Of a stretch of DNA of 64,000 nt, positions 1-10,841 are shown piece after piece (positions within the stretch are counted from its first letter, which is position 1; every line of letters begins with the position of its first letter). A program made the position numbers and the translations under genes. The stretch covers positions 5,293,243-5,357,242 of the forward strand of contig NC_052356.1 in assembly GCF_009727055.1 (NCBI RefSeq), written 5' to 3'. The DNA comes from Benincasa hispida (Eukaryota > Streptophyta > Magnoliopsida > Cucurbitales > Cucurbitaceae). The notes beneath the pieces are model-generated. The model saw only the letters and a program-made list of their open reading frames with translations. It did not search any database and was not told the DNA's origin.

Positions 1-485
1 TGTTACCTATGGTCATCCTAGTGAAGTGAAGTCTCTGTCATGAACGGTGTTATATAACAAGACGTTAACACTTCGTGGTTAGGTCTTATACAAACTCTTT
101 GTATAGGACGCCCCCGCTCGTATGTCCCTTACAAGAATGATCAGGATCAGACCATCTGTGACAAGTCATAACACTTGTAACTATTCCACATAGTTGGCCG
201 CATCCGTAGCATTACCAGGATAAGGTTTCCCTCCTATATCCATATACTACAGACCATTTTGGTTATCACTTAAGACATGATCCACTTGTATGTCACCACA
301 TACATGCTTAAGTTACATAAAGACAACCAAGGAGTTTAGTTTATTGGTTTGTGGTAAAGAAAATAAAACATCCAAATGAGTAAAATCAAGAAGTGAAGTA
401 AATATCGTATATTATACATCACAAGCATTTGAACAAATTATTTACAAACTATAGGACACGAGACTTTAGGGCATCAACCCCAACA
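1..485 (-). repeat. Copia LTR fragment (family B), cut by the window edge
   Basis: The sequence closely matches 29821-30305 and the joined stretch 32870-33128 plus 41807-42013. On the plus strand it ends in GGGCATCAACCCCAACA, so the LTR runs on the minus strand and starts with TGTTGGGGTTGATG. Only the 5' quarter of an LTR of about 2.1 kb is present. No internal retrotransposon sequence follows at 486, so it is either a solo LTR or a truncated copy. Confidence 0.75.
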
Positions 486-1457
486 GAAACGCCACTCCAA
501 CGTTTGAGGGTTGGATCGATGAGAGCATTACAATGCTATGACTGTAATATAAATGTGTTCTTTTCGAATTAAGGAAGGGGGAGGAGAGTTAGGCCGTCTT
601 AGAGAGTACGTTGCTCAGTTTTGGCCATTCTAGGCCAAAACTCATGAGATTTCCTTTCCTTTTAAGTTTTATTCGTATATCTTGGCATCATGAGTCGAAT
701 TCGATGAACGGCCACACCTCTTCTTTTTAGATTTGTAGGGATTTTCTTGAACTCTTTGAGATTTCATATAGATTTTTAATTGGATGTTTCTGTTTCTTTA
801 TGATTTCCATTATTTGAATTAGTTTCTTCAAGCATATAGGATTGATGAACTGACAGCTAAATTTCTTGTATGTTTGTCTTTGCTATATGTGTTTTTTATG
901 TTCATAATTGCACTGAAACCATGCTTAATTCAGTAGCAATAGGTTTTAGTTTGATTTATGGTATGGTTTCTAGGCTATCTAGGATCACCTAATTGATAAC
1001 GAAACCTAAAGATTAGAAATGCATTAGGATAGAATTGGACATTCTTGCTTAATGTCTTAATCAATCCAAGAACATAATGCAATTAGCTAAGTAAATTGTT
1101 TGTAACGAGCTTAGTTAATTTAGGGATTAATGACATGTTGATTCTCATAAGGGAGTTTGTATGTGTTATCCTTACATTCGATTAGGCTTAAGAAATAGTT
1201 AATTCAAGCATGTTTTCATAATTAATCGATGATTCGATTCATAGAAAATCCTGCGATCTCTAAATTGATGAAGGTAATCTTGTGTTTGATCTCTCTCTTT
1301 CTCAATCTATCATACTTTTCCGAATTTTAAATTTAGCATGTAGTTTTCTTGTCAACCAAATAACAAAACCCCGTTTTTATTGCTTTTTCGAGTCAAATTT
1401 AGCTTAGGAGAGATTTAGTTCTTGGCCTTCCTATGGTTTGATCTCGTATTTACCACT
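486..1457 (+). repeat. Gypsy-LTR-like fragment, non-coding
   Basis: No open reading frame of note. The end of this stretch, with a phrase like GATCTCGTATTTACCACTAT, resembles the 3' end of Athila/Tat-type gypsy LTRs, and the sequence resumes at 3391 after a solo LTR insertion. The assignment rests on my memory of such LTR ends and no partner LTR is in the window. It could equally be unique non-coding DNA. Confidence 0.35.
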
Positions 1458-1462
1458 ATTGC

Positions 1463-3385
1463 TGTTGGGTTTTATGTCCTAAAACTCATGGTTTGTAAAT
1501 AATAAAATCATTCTATAAATTGATAAGTTGTTATTGAACATATGAATTGCTTATTTAGTTTTAGAAATAAATCCAATAAACTAAAAGATCCATGACTATT
1601 ACATGAGTACTTAAAGTTTATGTGGAGACATAAGAGTGGATCAGGTTTGAGCAAATAGTCAAAATGATCTATAGTATACGAGTAAGGTTGGATGTCTTAT
1701 TCTGGTAACACTATCAGATGTGGCCTACTTTGTACTTGTTACAAAGAGTTGTAAAGTGCTACATAGAAGTGATCCTGATTCGCTCATGTGGTGACATGAG
1801 GAGTGGGGTTGTTCTGTACAAGGAGTTTGCATACGATCGGACTAAGAAATAAGTCACTCTTACTTTATAACGTTGTTTACTGTTTAGGATTGACTATTTC
1901 AAAACGATGACCTAGGTAACTTGACCTTAATCTTGAGCTAACTATGAACTCCTGTTTATTCGGGATTATTCGTAGATTTACATGGATGAGGGCTGGCTCA
2001 ACAGTGCTAGCTCAATAAGCCTCACGTTTCAGGGGTAAGACTAGATAGATAGTTGGGGATGTAGGGTGCAAGATAGAATTCACTCCTACCCGCTTTCAAG
2101 GATAGTAGAGAGGTTGTTTCCTTAAGTTCTAGTTTCGGGTCTTGAATAAAGGGTCCCACCCTCTCATTGGCCCAAGAGGGATTCTGTTTGTTGATTGGAT
2201 CACAAACAAATTGTTCATTAGAGGATCAGTGAAACTTAAGAAACAAGAGGTAATCTCGAGAGTAAAACAGTCATTTGACCTAGCCATTATTATGAATAAC
2301 CTGTGAAAGGTTAACGTACTAATTATGGTTATATCAAGTTGAAAAAATATATCTATAGTGAGGGGAGTGTAATTACTGGGTTTTAGTGGAGTGACCTGGT
2401 AGTTAACGAATAAGGGTTAATTCGTGTAAAGAGCTTAGCCAATTAATCTCAGATCGTCGGAGCCCATGATCTGTAGGTTCATTAGGTCCCCCTACTAGCT
2501 CACAAACGGATTAACCTTAGAATAGCGTCATAAGTTGAAAATGTTCAAATTTGAATTAAGGGAATTGGTAATTATATGTGATATAATTACACGTTTAATT
2601 TTGGAATTAAATGTAATTGGAGAATCGATTAATATATAAATATGATTTAAATATTAATTTCATGAATAGAGATTCATGGTAATGGAATTGGTGACAAATT
2701 AATTTATTATTTGATATTAAATTAATGGAATTAATTAAATTGTTTAATTAATTATTAATTATTAATTTTATTAGAAAAATTGATTATTGAATTAATTTTT
2801 GTAAAATTAATAAAATTTCAATTTTAATTAAAGAATTAAAATTGGAAAAAGTTTTTATTTTCAAAAGGAAAATTGAAAATTGAGAAAAATCCCAATGTGG
2901 GATTTTTCCACTTTTAAGCAAGAAGGTTAGTCACCTTTTTATACATAATTCCACTACCAAATTCAAGGAGTAGTTGGAATCACTTCAAGTGATCACTTTG
3001 CATGAGAGTTATGTAATAAAACCCCTCTTGATTGAGTGGAAAAGGTGATGCAATTGTTGAATTGCAGAGTTTTGAAAGTTGAAGAAGTTGTTCTTCAACA
3101 AGCTGAAAAACTAGAAAACCTCTCATTCAATTTCCTTAAGTTCAAGCTTGTTTTAAGTCCCATAACTCAATCTAAGGCTCCTAGACAATAGTAAGGAAGC
3201 TCTACTGGTGGTCCATGGCCTGAATTGGAGAATATTACAACTGTATTTTGTTCAGAAGATCTTCAAAGGTATGTATTAAGACCCTCTTAATACCCTATGA
3301 ACATACTTATTTTGATGTCAAAATTAAGGAGTTAGAATGCTTAATGATCTTGTTTTCTTCCCCTGCTTGTTTCTGTAAACCAACA
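1463..3385 (+). mobile_element. Solo Ty1/copia LTR (family A), complete with 5-bp TSD
   Basis: The element opens with TGTTGG and closes with CCAACA, a perfect 6-bp inverted end. It is flanked by the direct repeat ATTGC at 1458-1462 and 3386-3390. The first 1.1 kb aligns by eye with the LTRs starting at 27461, 30399 and 49740, while the last third is very AT-rich. There is no primer site or coding sequence, so it is an LTR left after recombination between the two LTRs of a full element. At 1923 bp it is long for a copia LTR. Confidence 0.88.
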
Positions 3386-3704
3386 ATTGCTACGTCTTTG
3401 CAGTGATAGAAGTAGTTCCATATATTATAATTTTTGTTATTTGTGCCTCTTTCCGAGAATTAAACAATACCGGAAAAGGCTTCAATGAAATAGTAAACAC
3501 AGTAACGAAAAGGGAGAGAGAGGATGTGTAGGAAATAATAAACACTGTAATAAAGAAGGATTTCAAATAGTATTATTACAATTAATTGTGAGTTATAATA
3601 GTTGAAAACATACTAACTATTATAATTGGAGGCCTAAATACTGAATCGACTATTAGTCCACTCCGCTCCATTGAAGTTAGAGGCGTGAATGACCCCTTAT
3701 CCCT

Positions 3705-4025
3705 TATATTTATGAAGCATAGAGGCTTAGCTTTGAGTAAGATATACATGTTTGTGTAAAGTATTTGTGTAAAGTAAAAATTAATGGTAGGTAAACATGC
3801 GTTTTAGACAGGTTAATCAAAATATAAACATTTTTAAATATGTATATAAATTTTATACATCAAACGCTTATATCATGCTTTCAAGTGTCAAAACACATGT
3901 CTACAATAATTTTTATTAGAACACAAAAGAATATTACTTATCTCGACTTTATATAGGCAAATATATTTTCCAATATATATGAATTATTAGGTATATTTTT
4001 TAATAAATACCCACCAAGTCATCGT
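3705..4025. repeat. Dispersed non-coding repeat D, copy 1
   Basis: The sequence from the phrase TATTTATGAAGCATAGAGGC to the AT-rich end near 4010 has a second copy at 17868-18009 plus 18615-18780. Shared blocks include TTTGTGTAAAGTAAAAATT and a TTACTTATC(T)CGACTTTATAT block. It has no coding potential. I do not recognise the family. Between 3391 and 3705 nothing was identified. Confidence 0.55.
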
Positions 4026-4028
4026 TTT

Positions 4029-4130
4029 AAGGACCTTTAATATTAATATTGTTGTTTTCAAAACTTATTAGAGAAATATTATTGTTTTGAAACTTATTAG
4101 AGAAATATTGTTGTTTTGGGATTTCGAGGC
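4029..4130 (+). repeat. MULE-1 left terminal inverted repeat
   Basis: Three tandem units of about 30 bp based on ATATTGTTGTTTTCAAAACT. The reverse complement of 10755-10840 has the same three-unit layout with base differences. In Mutator elements the terminal repeats bind the transposase; the tandem units may be binding sites, which is inference. Confidence 0.7.
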
Positions 4131-4216
4131 TAGAAGTCGAGGGTTGAGGATTCGACTAATGTAGAGGTCGAACGTTGAGAACTCGATAAACAGAGAAAAA
4201 CATGGAATTAAGGTTG

Positions 4217-4264
4217 TCGAGGGTTGAAGTTTCGACATACATAAGTCAAAACTTCAACCCTCGA
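4217..4264. repeat. MULE-1 subterminal hairpin 1
   Basis: Imperfect palindrome with arms TCGAGGGTTGAAGTTT and its complement around a short loop holding GACATACATAAGTC. A near copy lies at 4355-4408 and a diverged one at 10705-10753 at the other end. Confidence 0.75.
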
Positions 4265-4354
4265 TAAGGAAAGGAAAATCTCGCTAATTTTATGATGAGG
4301 ATCTCACTCTAAAAGAGAATATCGAAGGGAATCTCGCCAATTTTGTATATTAGG

Positions 4355-4408
4355 TTGTCGAAGGTTGAAGTTCTGACATACATAAGTCGAAACTTCAACC
4401 CTTGACAA
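4355..4408. repeat. MULE-1 subterminal hairpin 2
   Basis: Second copy of the hairpin at 4217-4264, with the same loop sequence and a few arm mismatches. Confidence 0.75.
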
Positions 4409-4426
4409 GGAAGATAAGTAGGTGAA

Positions 4427-4830
4427 GCAGATTGTAAGAGAGAGTGAGATTGTAGGAGAGAGCGAGATTGAAAGCGAGATTGTAGGAGAGAGCGAGATCG
4501 AAAGTGAGATTGTAGGAGAGAGCGAGATTGAAAGCGAGATTGTAGGAGAGAGNTGTAGGAGAGAGCGAGATTGAAAGCGAGATTGTAGGAGAGAGCGAGA
4601 TGGAAAGCGAGATTGTAGGAGAGAGCGAGATTGAAAGCGAGATTGTAGAAAAGAGCGAGATTGTAGGAGATAGCGAAATTGAGAGAGCGAGATTGTGGGA
4701 GAGAGCGAGATTGAAAGCGAGATTGTAGGAGAGAGCGAGATTGTGGAGAGAGCGAGATTGAAAGCGAGACTGTAGGAGAGAGCGAGATTGAGAGAGCGAG
4801 AATGTGAGCGAGAGCGAGATTGAGTCTGCC
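4427..4830. repeat. Expanded minisatellite in MULE-1 left end, with one N
   Basis: Degenerate tandem array of units such as GAGAGAGCGAGATTGAAAGC and GAGATTGTAGGAGAGAGC. The same purine-rich GAGAGCGAGA theme appears, inverted and much shorter, at 10440-10570 at the right end, so the array is an expanded part of the terminal region. An unresolved base (N) at 4553 interrupts the array and marks an assembly uncertainty. Reading frames across it give arginine/serine/leucine-rich peptides that are only repeat translation. Confidence 0.85.
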
Positions 4831-4849
4831 ACATGGATTAAACGGCCAA

Positions 4850-6410
4850 CCATTCAGCTGACGTGGTCTGCCACATGGAAATCGTCTTCACTTTATTTAC
4901 TTTCCATAAGTCTGAAAAAGTGCATATATATCACCAAGCTGCCCCTGCTCTGATTCCCCTGCACGATTCTCTACATGCATTAACGTTATCTGATTCCCCT
5001 GCTCCAATTCCATGCATTCATTGACGCATTCATGCCCCTCTGTCGTAGCCTTAATGCCTTTTCAACCACCCTAAACCCGTGGGTCAAGTGTTGAACACTC
5101 GACCTACATCCTTTTGAACTATCATCCTCTTCATTTTTCCTCAATCACTCCCTCGATAATTTTTTAAGACTCACTGCCCTTGATTTTGCTCACTCCTCTT
5201 CCCTTGATTTGCTCACTGCCCCTTCATACTCACTACTCCCTCACTGCCTTCGAAAATAAGCCTTCAAAATCATCTTCCTCTCCTCCTATTTCCATTTTCA
5301 TTTCTCTTCTTGTATTTCGTTTAATACAAATTATTCTCACACGACTATACTGGTTCTTACTCTACTAAATTTTTATTTTTTAAGAATAATTATAAATTTT
5401 TGTTCTTATATTATTATTTTTTTATAAGATTCTAGTTTTTTTTTTTAATTTTTATAATTGTTGTCAGATAACAAATAACAGGAAAAAAAGGGCGAACGTT
5501 GTTCCACTTTGAAGAAAAAAGGAAAAAACTACCGTCGAATTCTGTTGAGTTGACTTATGATATTTGAAAAGTTTGGTTTATTTTCTATGATATTTTGCAT
5601 TTATTTAGTATTTAACTTTTGATGTTTATAATGTTTAAAATGTTTAGTTTTATCTGTTAATGTTTAGAAGTTGATTATTTATAGTTTAATACAAAATTAT
5701 TTGATAGTTATACAGTTTAGTATAGTTTCAAAAGTTAATATAAGTTGAAAATTTTGTTATATTCATATGATATTTTGATTTATTTTATGTATTAACTTTG
5801 ATGTTTTTAGTGTTAAAAGTGTTTAGTTTATTGTTATGTTTAAGAAGTTGATATTATAGTTTAATTACAAAATTATTTGTGATAGTTAACAAGTTTAGTA
5901 TAGTTTTCAAGTTTTAATAATTTTAGTTTATTCATCTGAAATATTATTGTTGTTATGGTTATTGTGATTAAGTTTGATATTTTTCTAGTATTAATTTTGA
6001 AAATATTAGTTTAAAATAGTTTGAAAAAGTTTAATTTAATTTAATTTTATTTAGTTATTAAAATTGAAAAAATAGTTTTTTAAAAAAGTTTACCTCATTT
6101 TTAATTTGAAAAGTTTAATTTGTTGTTATTTTAAAAAATAGTATAAAAAAGTTTAATTTATTGCTATGTTTTTAAATATAGTTAAAAAGTTTAATTTTAT
6201 TGTTATGTTTAAAAAGTTGATGTTCATAAAAACTTAAAAAGTTATGTTTATAAACTAAAAAATTTAATATTTTTTTAATTATACTTTCTTATAAAAAGGT
6301 ATAATACAAAAAATTGGATGTTTGTTCTTATTATTTTTTTTTATTTTTTATTTTTAGAAAATGGTAGCGCAAATGTTGGGATTTTTGTTGTTTTACAAAT
6401 GCGTTAATAT
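4850..6410 (+). other. AT-rich non-coding 5' region of MULE-1
   Basis: Holds many near repeats of the theme AAAAAGTTTAATTTATTGTTATG between 5560 and 6270, and pyrimidine-rich sequence at 5100-5350. No gene is supported. It lies just upstream of the transposase remnant and probably includes its promoter and leader. Confidence 0.45.
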
Positions 6411-6414
6411 GATT

Positions 6415-8150
6415 GATGTATTGATGGAGTTGAGTTATGACCAAACCACAAGTGGAGTTTACCATAAATGTGAACAGTGGAATTGTATTTTAAAACAGTT
6501 CATTCAATGATGTTGGGATGTTACTTAGTGTAGATATGGGAGCAAATCAGATAGAAATAATATATAGACATTCCAATCTAGAACCATCAGGATTAATAAG
6601 ATATATGTCATTCCCTATTTTCGAATGCACAAGCCTATGAACTTGATGTTCTCAATGGCAATGCCAGTGCACAATGTAGTGCATTTGTATGTTAATGTAA
6701 ATATGATAAGGGTGGTTCCTGATACATCATTTAAACCAGTTTTGAAGATCCAATCCCATGGTATCGATCTTGATCCGGATTTAGTTGCATCGCCATGTGA
6801 TAATGAAGATATGACGGCTAACAACCTGTACAGAGACTTCAGAACAGAAACGGATGACGAATTTGAAGAGTTGGATTTCGATGGTCGTGAACATGAGATG
6901 CTTTCAAATACATTCAATGATTTGGATATGAATGTATTGGATAGCATTCGGGAACATGACCCCATTGTAGCTCCTGTGGATGTTGACAATATGCAATTGT
7001 ATAAAGGAATGATTTGTCAAGACAAGGAAATGCTACAACACGTGGTCAAATGTTTTGCTATAAAGTGTCACGCACCATACGAGGTTTTTGAATCTACACC
7101 GATGATTTGGACAATTCAGTGTAAAAAGTGGGAGGAATGTTGCAAAGGGAGACTTCATGCAATAAAGAAAAAATCGCATGATGAGCAGCATACATGTTTT
7201 TATTCAGAACAAAGTCAAAGTCACATGTAATTGGATTCATCAATGATTGCACTGGAGTTCTGTGACGCCGTAAGAGAAAAACCATCTATCAGTGTGGCAT
7301 AACTGCAGTCCGACATTAAATCAAAGTTTGGATATCATGTTCCTTACCATAGGGTATGAGAGGGAAAAAGAAAAGCGTTGGCTAAAATATTCGGTGATTG
7401 GGATGAGTTTTACAAATTGTTGCCTAGGTAGTTATATATGGTTAAGCAGACCAATCCCGGAACACGAGTAGAGTGGCGAGTTAAAGAAACGCTTACTGAA
7501 GGCCATGTTATCCTAACTTCTGTATTTTGGGCATTTGGTCCTTGTATAGAAGCTTTAATAAATGTCGGTCGATCATTCAGATAGATGGTACACACTTGTA
7601 CAGCAAATATAGAGAAAAACTGTTGATTGCTACATCAGTTGACTCGAACGACCATCTACTTCCACTTACGTTTGCCATTGTTGATGAAGAGTCCGCAGAC
7701 TCATGGGGATGGTTTCTGAAACACCTGAGAGAAATTGTAACACACGAAGAGGTGTGTTTAATTTCAGATCGACATGCTGATATAATTGCAACAGTGAACA
7801 ATCCAGCAAATGGTTAGACGGGACCAAAATGTCACCATCGTTTCTGCTTACAACATATCGTCAGTAACTTTAATAAAAAAGTATAAATTGTCAAGTATGC
7901 TGAATGTTAATCTCCTCAATTTCAACCTGTACCGCATGAAGATTACTGGATCACGCACCCTAATATGCCCGTCTTTCATCCTGATCCATCGTTGTTGAGA
8001 AAACCTGGTAGACCGAAAAGTTCACGTTATCACAACGAGATGGATTAGACAGAACCAGTCACTCGACAACGATGTGGATTTTGTAACCAGTTAGGACATA
8101 ATCGAAGGAAGTGTCCTTCGTTACTAAGACGGGCTTCAGATAGTTAGGGA
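6415..8150 (+). pseudogene. MuDR-type transposase remnant of MULE-1
   Basis: Would have cut and moved Mutator-like DNA in the nucleus. 6625-7230 encodes an acidic N-terminal part followed by the MuDR DNA-binding domain, with the phrase GMICQDKEMLQHVVKCFAIK and a WTIQCKKWEECCKGRL block. 7527-7817 encodes part of the DDE core, including IQIDGTHLY and CLISDRH, which hold two expected catalytic aspartates. The frame then shifts to read HHRFCLQHIVSNFN and goes almost at once to a C-terminal zinc knuckle, CGFCNQLGHNRRKC (CX2CX4HX4C), near 8070-8115. The last catalytic glutamate region and the SWIM zinc finger, both expected between, are absent. With several frameshifts and stops it is a pseudogene. 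The start is not determinable. Confidence 0.85.
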
Positions 8151-8290
8151 TTGAAAAATAAATAATTTTGTTATTATATATTCATTTTAGTGTATATTCA
8201 ATTTTTTAATTATAATTTATTGTATATTCAATTTTTTTTATTATAATTTATTTGTATATTCAATTTTTACTAAGACGGGCTCCAGATAAT
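8119..8290 (+). repeat. Short direct repeats between transposase and PMD genes
   Basis: A block reading TTACTAAGACGGGCTTCAGATA at 8120-8141 recurs with one change at 8268-8289. Between them an AT-rich phrase TTGTATATTCAATTTTT recurs three times. The repeat joins the last transposase codons to the start of the PMD region. Confidence 0.7.
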
Positions 8291-10220
8291 CACGCCACCC
8301 TCTGAATACTACTGGCACTGCGCCACATCTGGGATTCATATGGAGTTTCCAGGATAAGATTTATTCAGTTGGACTGGCGTCTGATCACACCGGTCGAGAG
8401 ATGGAGGCCCGAGACGTCATACATTCGCATATGTCTGTTGGAGAGTGCACTATCACTCTACAAGGACATGGAAGTATTGTTGGATTACCTGTGACGGTGA
8501 GCCGCCAGTTTCAACCGGAAGTTTGAAAATTTGTTATCCGTGATGACTGGTTAGAAGTTTGTCAACTGTACCTCGGTGCGACCTCACCTGCCGACAAGAT
8601 ATAAAGGATCGAGATTAGTTAGATATGGTTAGGAACACAATTTTGTGAGCTCACAGATGATGCAGACGAGGAAACCGTTCATAAGATATGCGCCGAGCAT
8701 ATATACTACAAATGATGGGTGGAAGCTGTTTTCAGATAAATCAAGTCATTTTGTTCACTTGATTTCCTTGCCACTGTTAGCTAACCTCCCATGATGCGGG
8801 GGCGATATTCATGGGTGCGAGCATGCTTGGCATTGGTTGTATAGACAACTATGTAAAGCAACAAGACCTGAAGGGTTCGAGAGATAGCTGGGCCTCTCAT
8901 ACTTTTGCAAACTATGGGCTTAGGAGCGATTTCCAACAATGGCTCCACAGCTACATCATGTTAATGACGCTCAGTTAGTTGGAGAGCCTACGGTTTCTGG
9001 TATGTTGTTTTAATTCAATTTAATTTTTATATCACTGATCTAGTTAATTTTAAATTCTAAATTATCAATTTAAAAATTTAGGTGGAGAGACAAATTTTGT
9101 GTGACAGGACAGCCACACATGTAGTCAACCAGTATAGATACATGTTTGATCTGCTTCAACCTGAACAGGTAATTACACTAAACCTAATTGATTATTTTAT
9201 TTCAAATTTTTATTGTATTTGTCTTTAATATTCTCTAATATAATATTTTGTGTTTCAGGTTATTTGGGAGTCGTACAAATTATTGTGCATATTTTGCCTA
9301 ATTTTTATACGAATGGTCAAAACATATGGCGGATGATGAGTCCTCTCATATGTTTTCATATTGGTCAGTGGCATCTTCCTGACAGGGTTGAGACAATCGA
9401 TTTCAGCAGGATATCCCATCGCCTTGTAATACTGAACCCATACTGCATGATATGACCTAAGGACTGGAGATTGGTCCGAAAAAGTTGCACATTTGTAGTG
9501 CGATAGCACTATCGTGCAAGGTTTATTGCAGTGGGGGTTTCTTCTTGAACAGTTTGACACAGATGTCACTCCAGAATATATATTCATTGGTATAATAATA
9601 TCACAAGGCGCTACGTCACTCGTCCGGGAGCAACTGTGGGTCATCTGGTAAATAAATGAATATTATCTAATTTTTTTATTTTAAATTTATTTTTAATATT
9701 GTCTAATTTTTTTATAATTCACAGAGATCGAACAACAGTAGACTCCGTGAGGTTGCGAATGATCTGAACTAGGTTCTTGCTATATGTAGTGGACAACCAA
9801 AGCTATATGGAGGAAATTCATTATATGTACAATATACCTATTGTTTCTCCACCAACTCCTAGACGTAGAGGACCTGTTCGGAGAAGAGGATGAGTTTGAT
9901 GAGGTTGCACATAATGTGGAAGAGTTACCCCCTATGACGCAGACGCAGAGTCAAACTGATTATGTTAGTCCGATGATAATGATGCCAGCATTTTGGTTCA
10001 GGACATTATGACTCAGAGGCTGGTCCTTCATCTTCATACGTGCATGGACATGGTCGGGGTCGTGGAGAAGCATAATGAATATTTATATTATGAAGCGCCT
10101 GCAGAGGTACCAAAGCAACATACAAAAGAAACCCGAGCAACCTCAAGTCGAAGTCGACACGACGACAACCAGCTCGAAATCGACGATGTCCCGCTTGTGG
10201 GACACATTGATTTTTTGTAA
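8285..10220 (+). pseudogene. Plant mobile domain (PMD) gene remnant in MULE-1
   Basis: PMD (aminotransferase-like plant mobile domain) proteins occur in plant transposons and in host MAIN/MAIL proteins; their biochemical role is unsettled. Recognisable pieces are VGECTITLQ near 8435, REIAGPLILLQ near 8890, ERFPTMAPQLHHVNDAQLVGEP near 8930-8990 (across frameshifts), and IWRMMSPLICFHI at 9330-9370. Likely introns, with GT...AG ends, lie at about 9000-9081, 9169-9258 and 9650-9724; a matching second intron is seen in the PMD of MULE-2. The 3' part encodes a low-complexity tail. Frameshifts and stops break the gene. It sits downstream of the transposase on the same strand, as in other PMD-bearing Mutator elements. 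Confidence 0.75.
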
Positions 10221-10439
10221 TTATTTTTATATAAATGAGATATTTAATTTAATTTTTATTTTTTATGAGTTATTATTATTTTTAATTTATTCTTTTAGAG
10301 TTTAAATAAAATAATAAATATTTTTAGAATTTTTTTTATAAAATGGAAAATTAAAAAAAAAAAAGAAGAAAGGATTAGAAAGAAGAAGGTGGAATGTGTA
10401 TAATTAATAAAGGAAAAAAAAAAGGGAAATTTGTACGGT

Positions 10440-10570
10440 ATTCTCGCTCTCGCTCTCGCTCTCGATCACGCTCACGCTCACCTCTCGCTCTTGCAAACGT
10501 CACACTTTCGTTCTCGCTCTCGCTCAAACTCTCGCTCTCTCAAACTCTCGTTGTCTCTCATAATCTCGCT
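10440..10570. repeat. CTCGCT minisatellite in MULE-1 right end
   Basis: Short array of TCTCGCTCTCGCTC-type units. It is the inverted, unexpanded counterpart of the array at 4427-4830. The frame at 10394-10585 gives an arginine/serine-rich peptide that is repeat translation. Confidence 0.7.
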
Positions 10571-10704
10571 CTCAAATTTGATTAGCTCGTTAGCTCGTTA
10601 GCGGCAAAAAGAAGAAGATTCATTAGCTCGTTATTTAGTCAGACTTGCTGAGATGACAGAATCCGTTTGAAAACAACAATATTTTCCTAAAAAAAAAAAG
10701 GAAG

Positions 10705-10753
10705 GTCGAGAGTTCAAAATTTGACCTACTAAGTCGAATTTTCAACCCTCGAC
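10705..10753. repeat. MULE-1 subterminal hairpin 3 (right end)
   Basis: Arms GTCGAGAGTTCAAAATTTGAC and its imperfect complement flank a loop with CTACTAA. It matches the left-end hairpins in arm length, motif TCGAG(G/A)GTT and position relative to the end. Confidence 0.7.
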
Positions 10754-10754
10754 T

Positions 10755-10841
10755 TATTTAAAACAACAATATTTTGATAAATAGTTTGAAAACAACAATA
10801 ATTTCCTAAATAGTTTCTAAAAGTACAATATCCTTTTAATT
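10755..10841 (-). repeat. MULE-1 right terminal inverted repeat
   Basis: The reverse complement shows three tandem units of the ATATTGTTGTTTTCAAAC type, matching 4029-4130 in layout. Confidence 0.65.

Larger units (their letters stand above)
4029..10841 (+). mobile_element. MULE-1: Mutator-like element carrying a PMD gene
   Basis: A Mutator-like DNA transposon of about 6.8 kb. Both ends hold three tandem units of roughly 30 bp built on ATATTGTTGTTTTCAAA, in inverted orientation (4040-4120 and 10755-10840), followed inward by inverted hairpins containing TCGAGGGTTGA and by a CTCGCT-type minisatellite. Between the ends lie, in order, a decayed MuDR-type transposase and a plant mobile domain gene, both on the plus strand. 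No clean 9-bp target duplication could be fixed because the outer ends are AT-rich, so the borders are good to about 10 bp. All genes are broken, so the copy is non-autonomous. Confidence 0.8.

Noticed and set aside
4427..4830. CRISPR-like array
   Set aside because: Units are contiguous and degenerate with no unique spacers, and the genome is eukaryotic.
4304..4853. Arg/Ser/Leu-rich minus-strand reading frames of 150-176 codons
   Set aside because: They are translations of the minisatellite, open in more than one frame, with an N inside and no domain.
10394..10585. Arg/Ser-rich (SR-like) small protein
   Set aside because: Translation of the CTCGCT minisatellite in the MULE-1 end.
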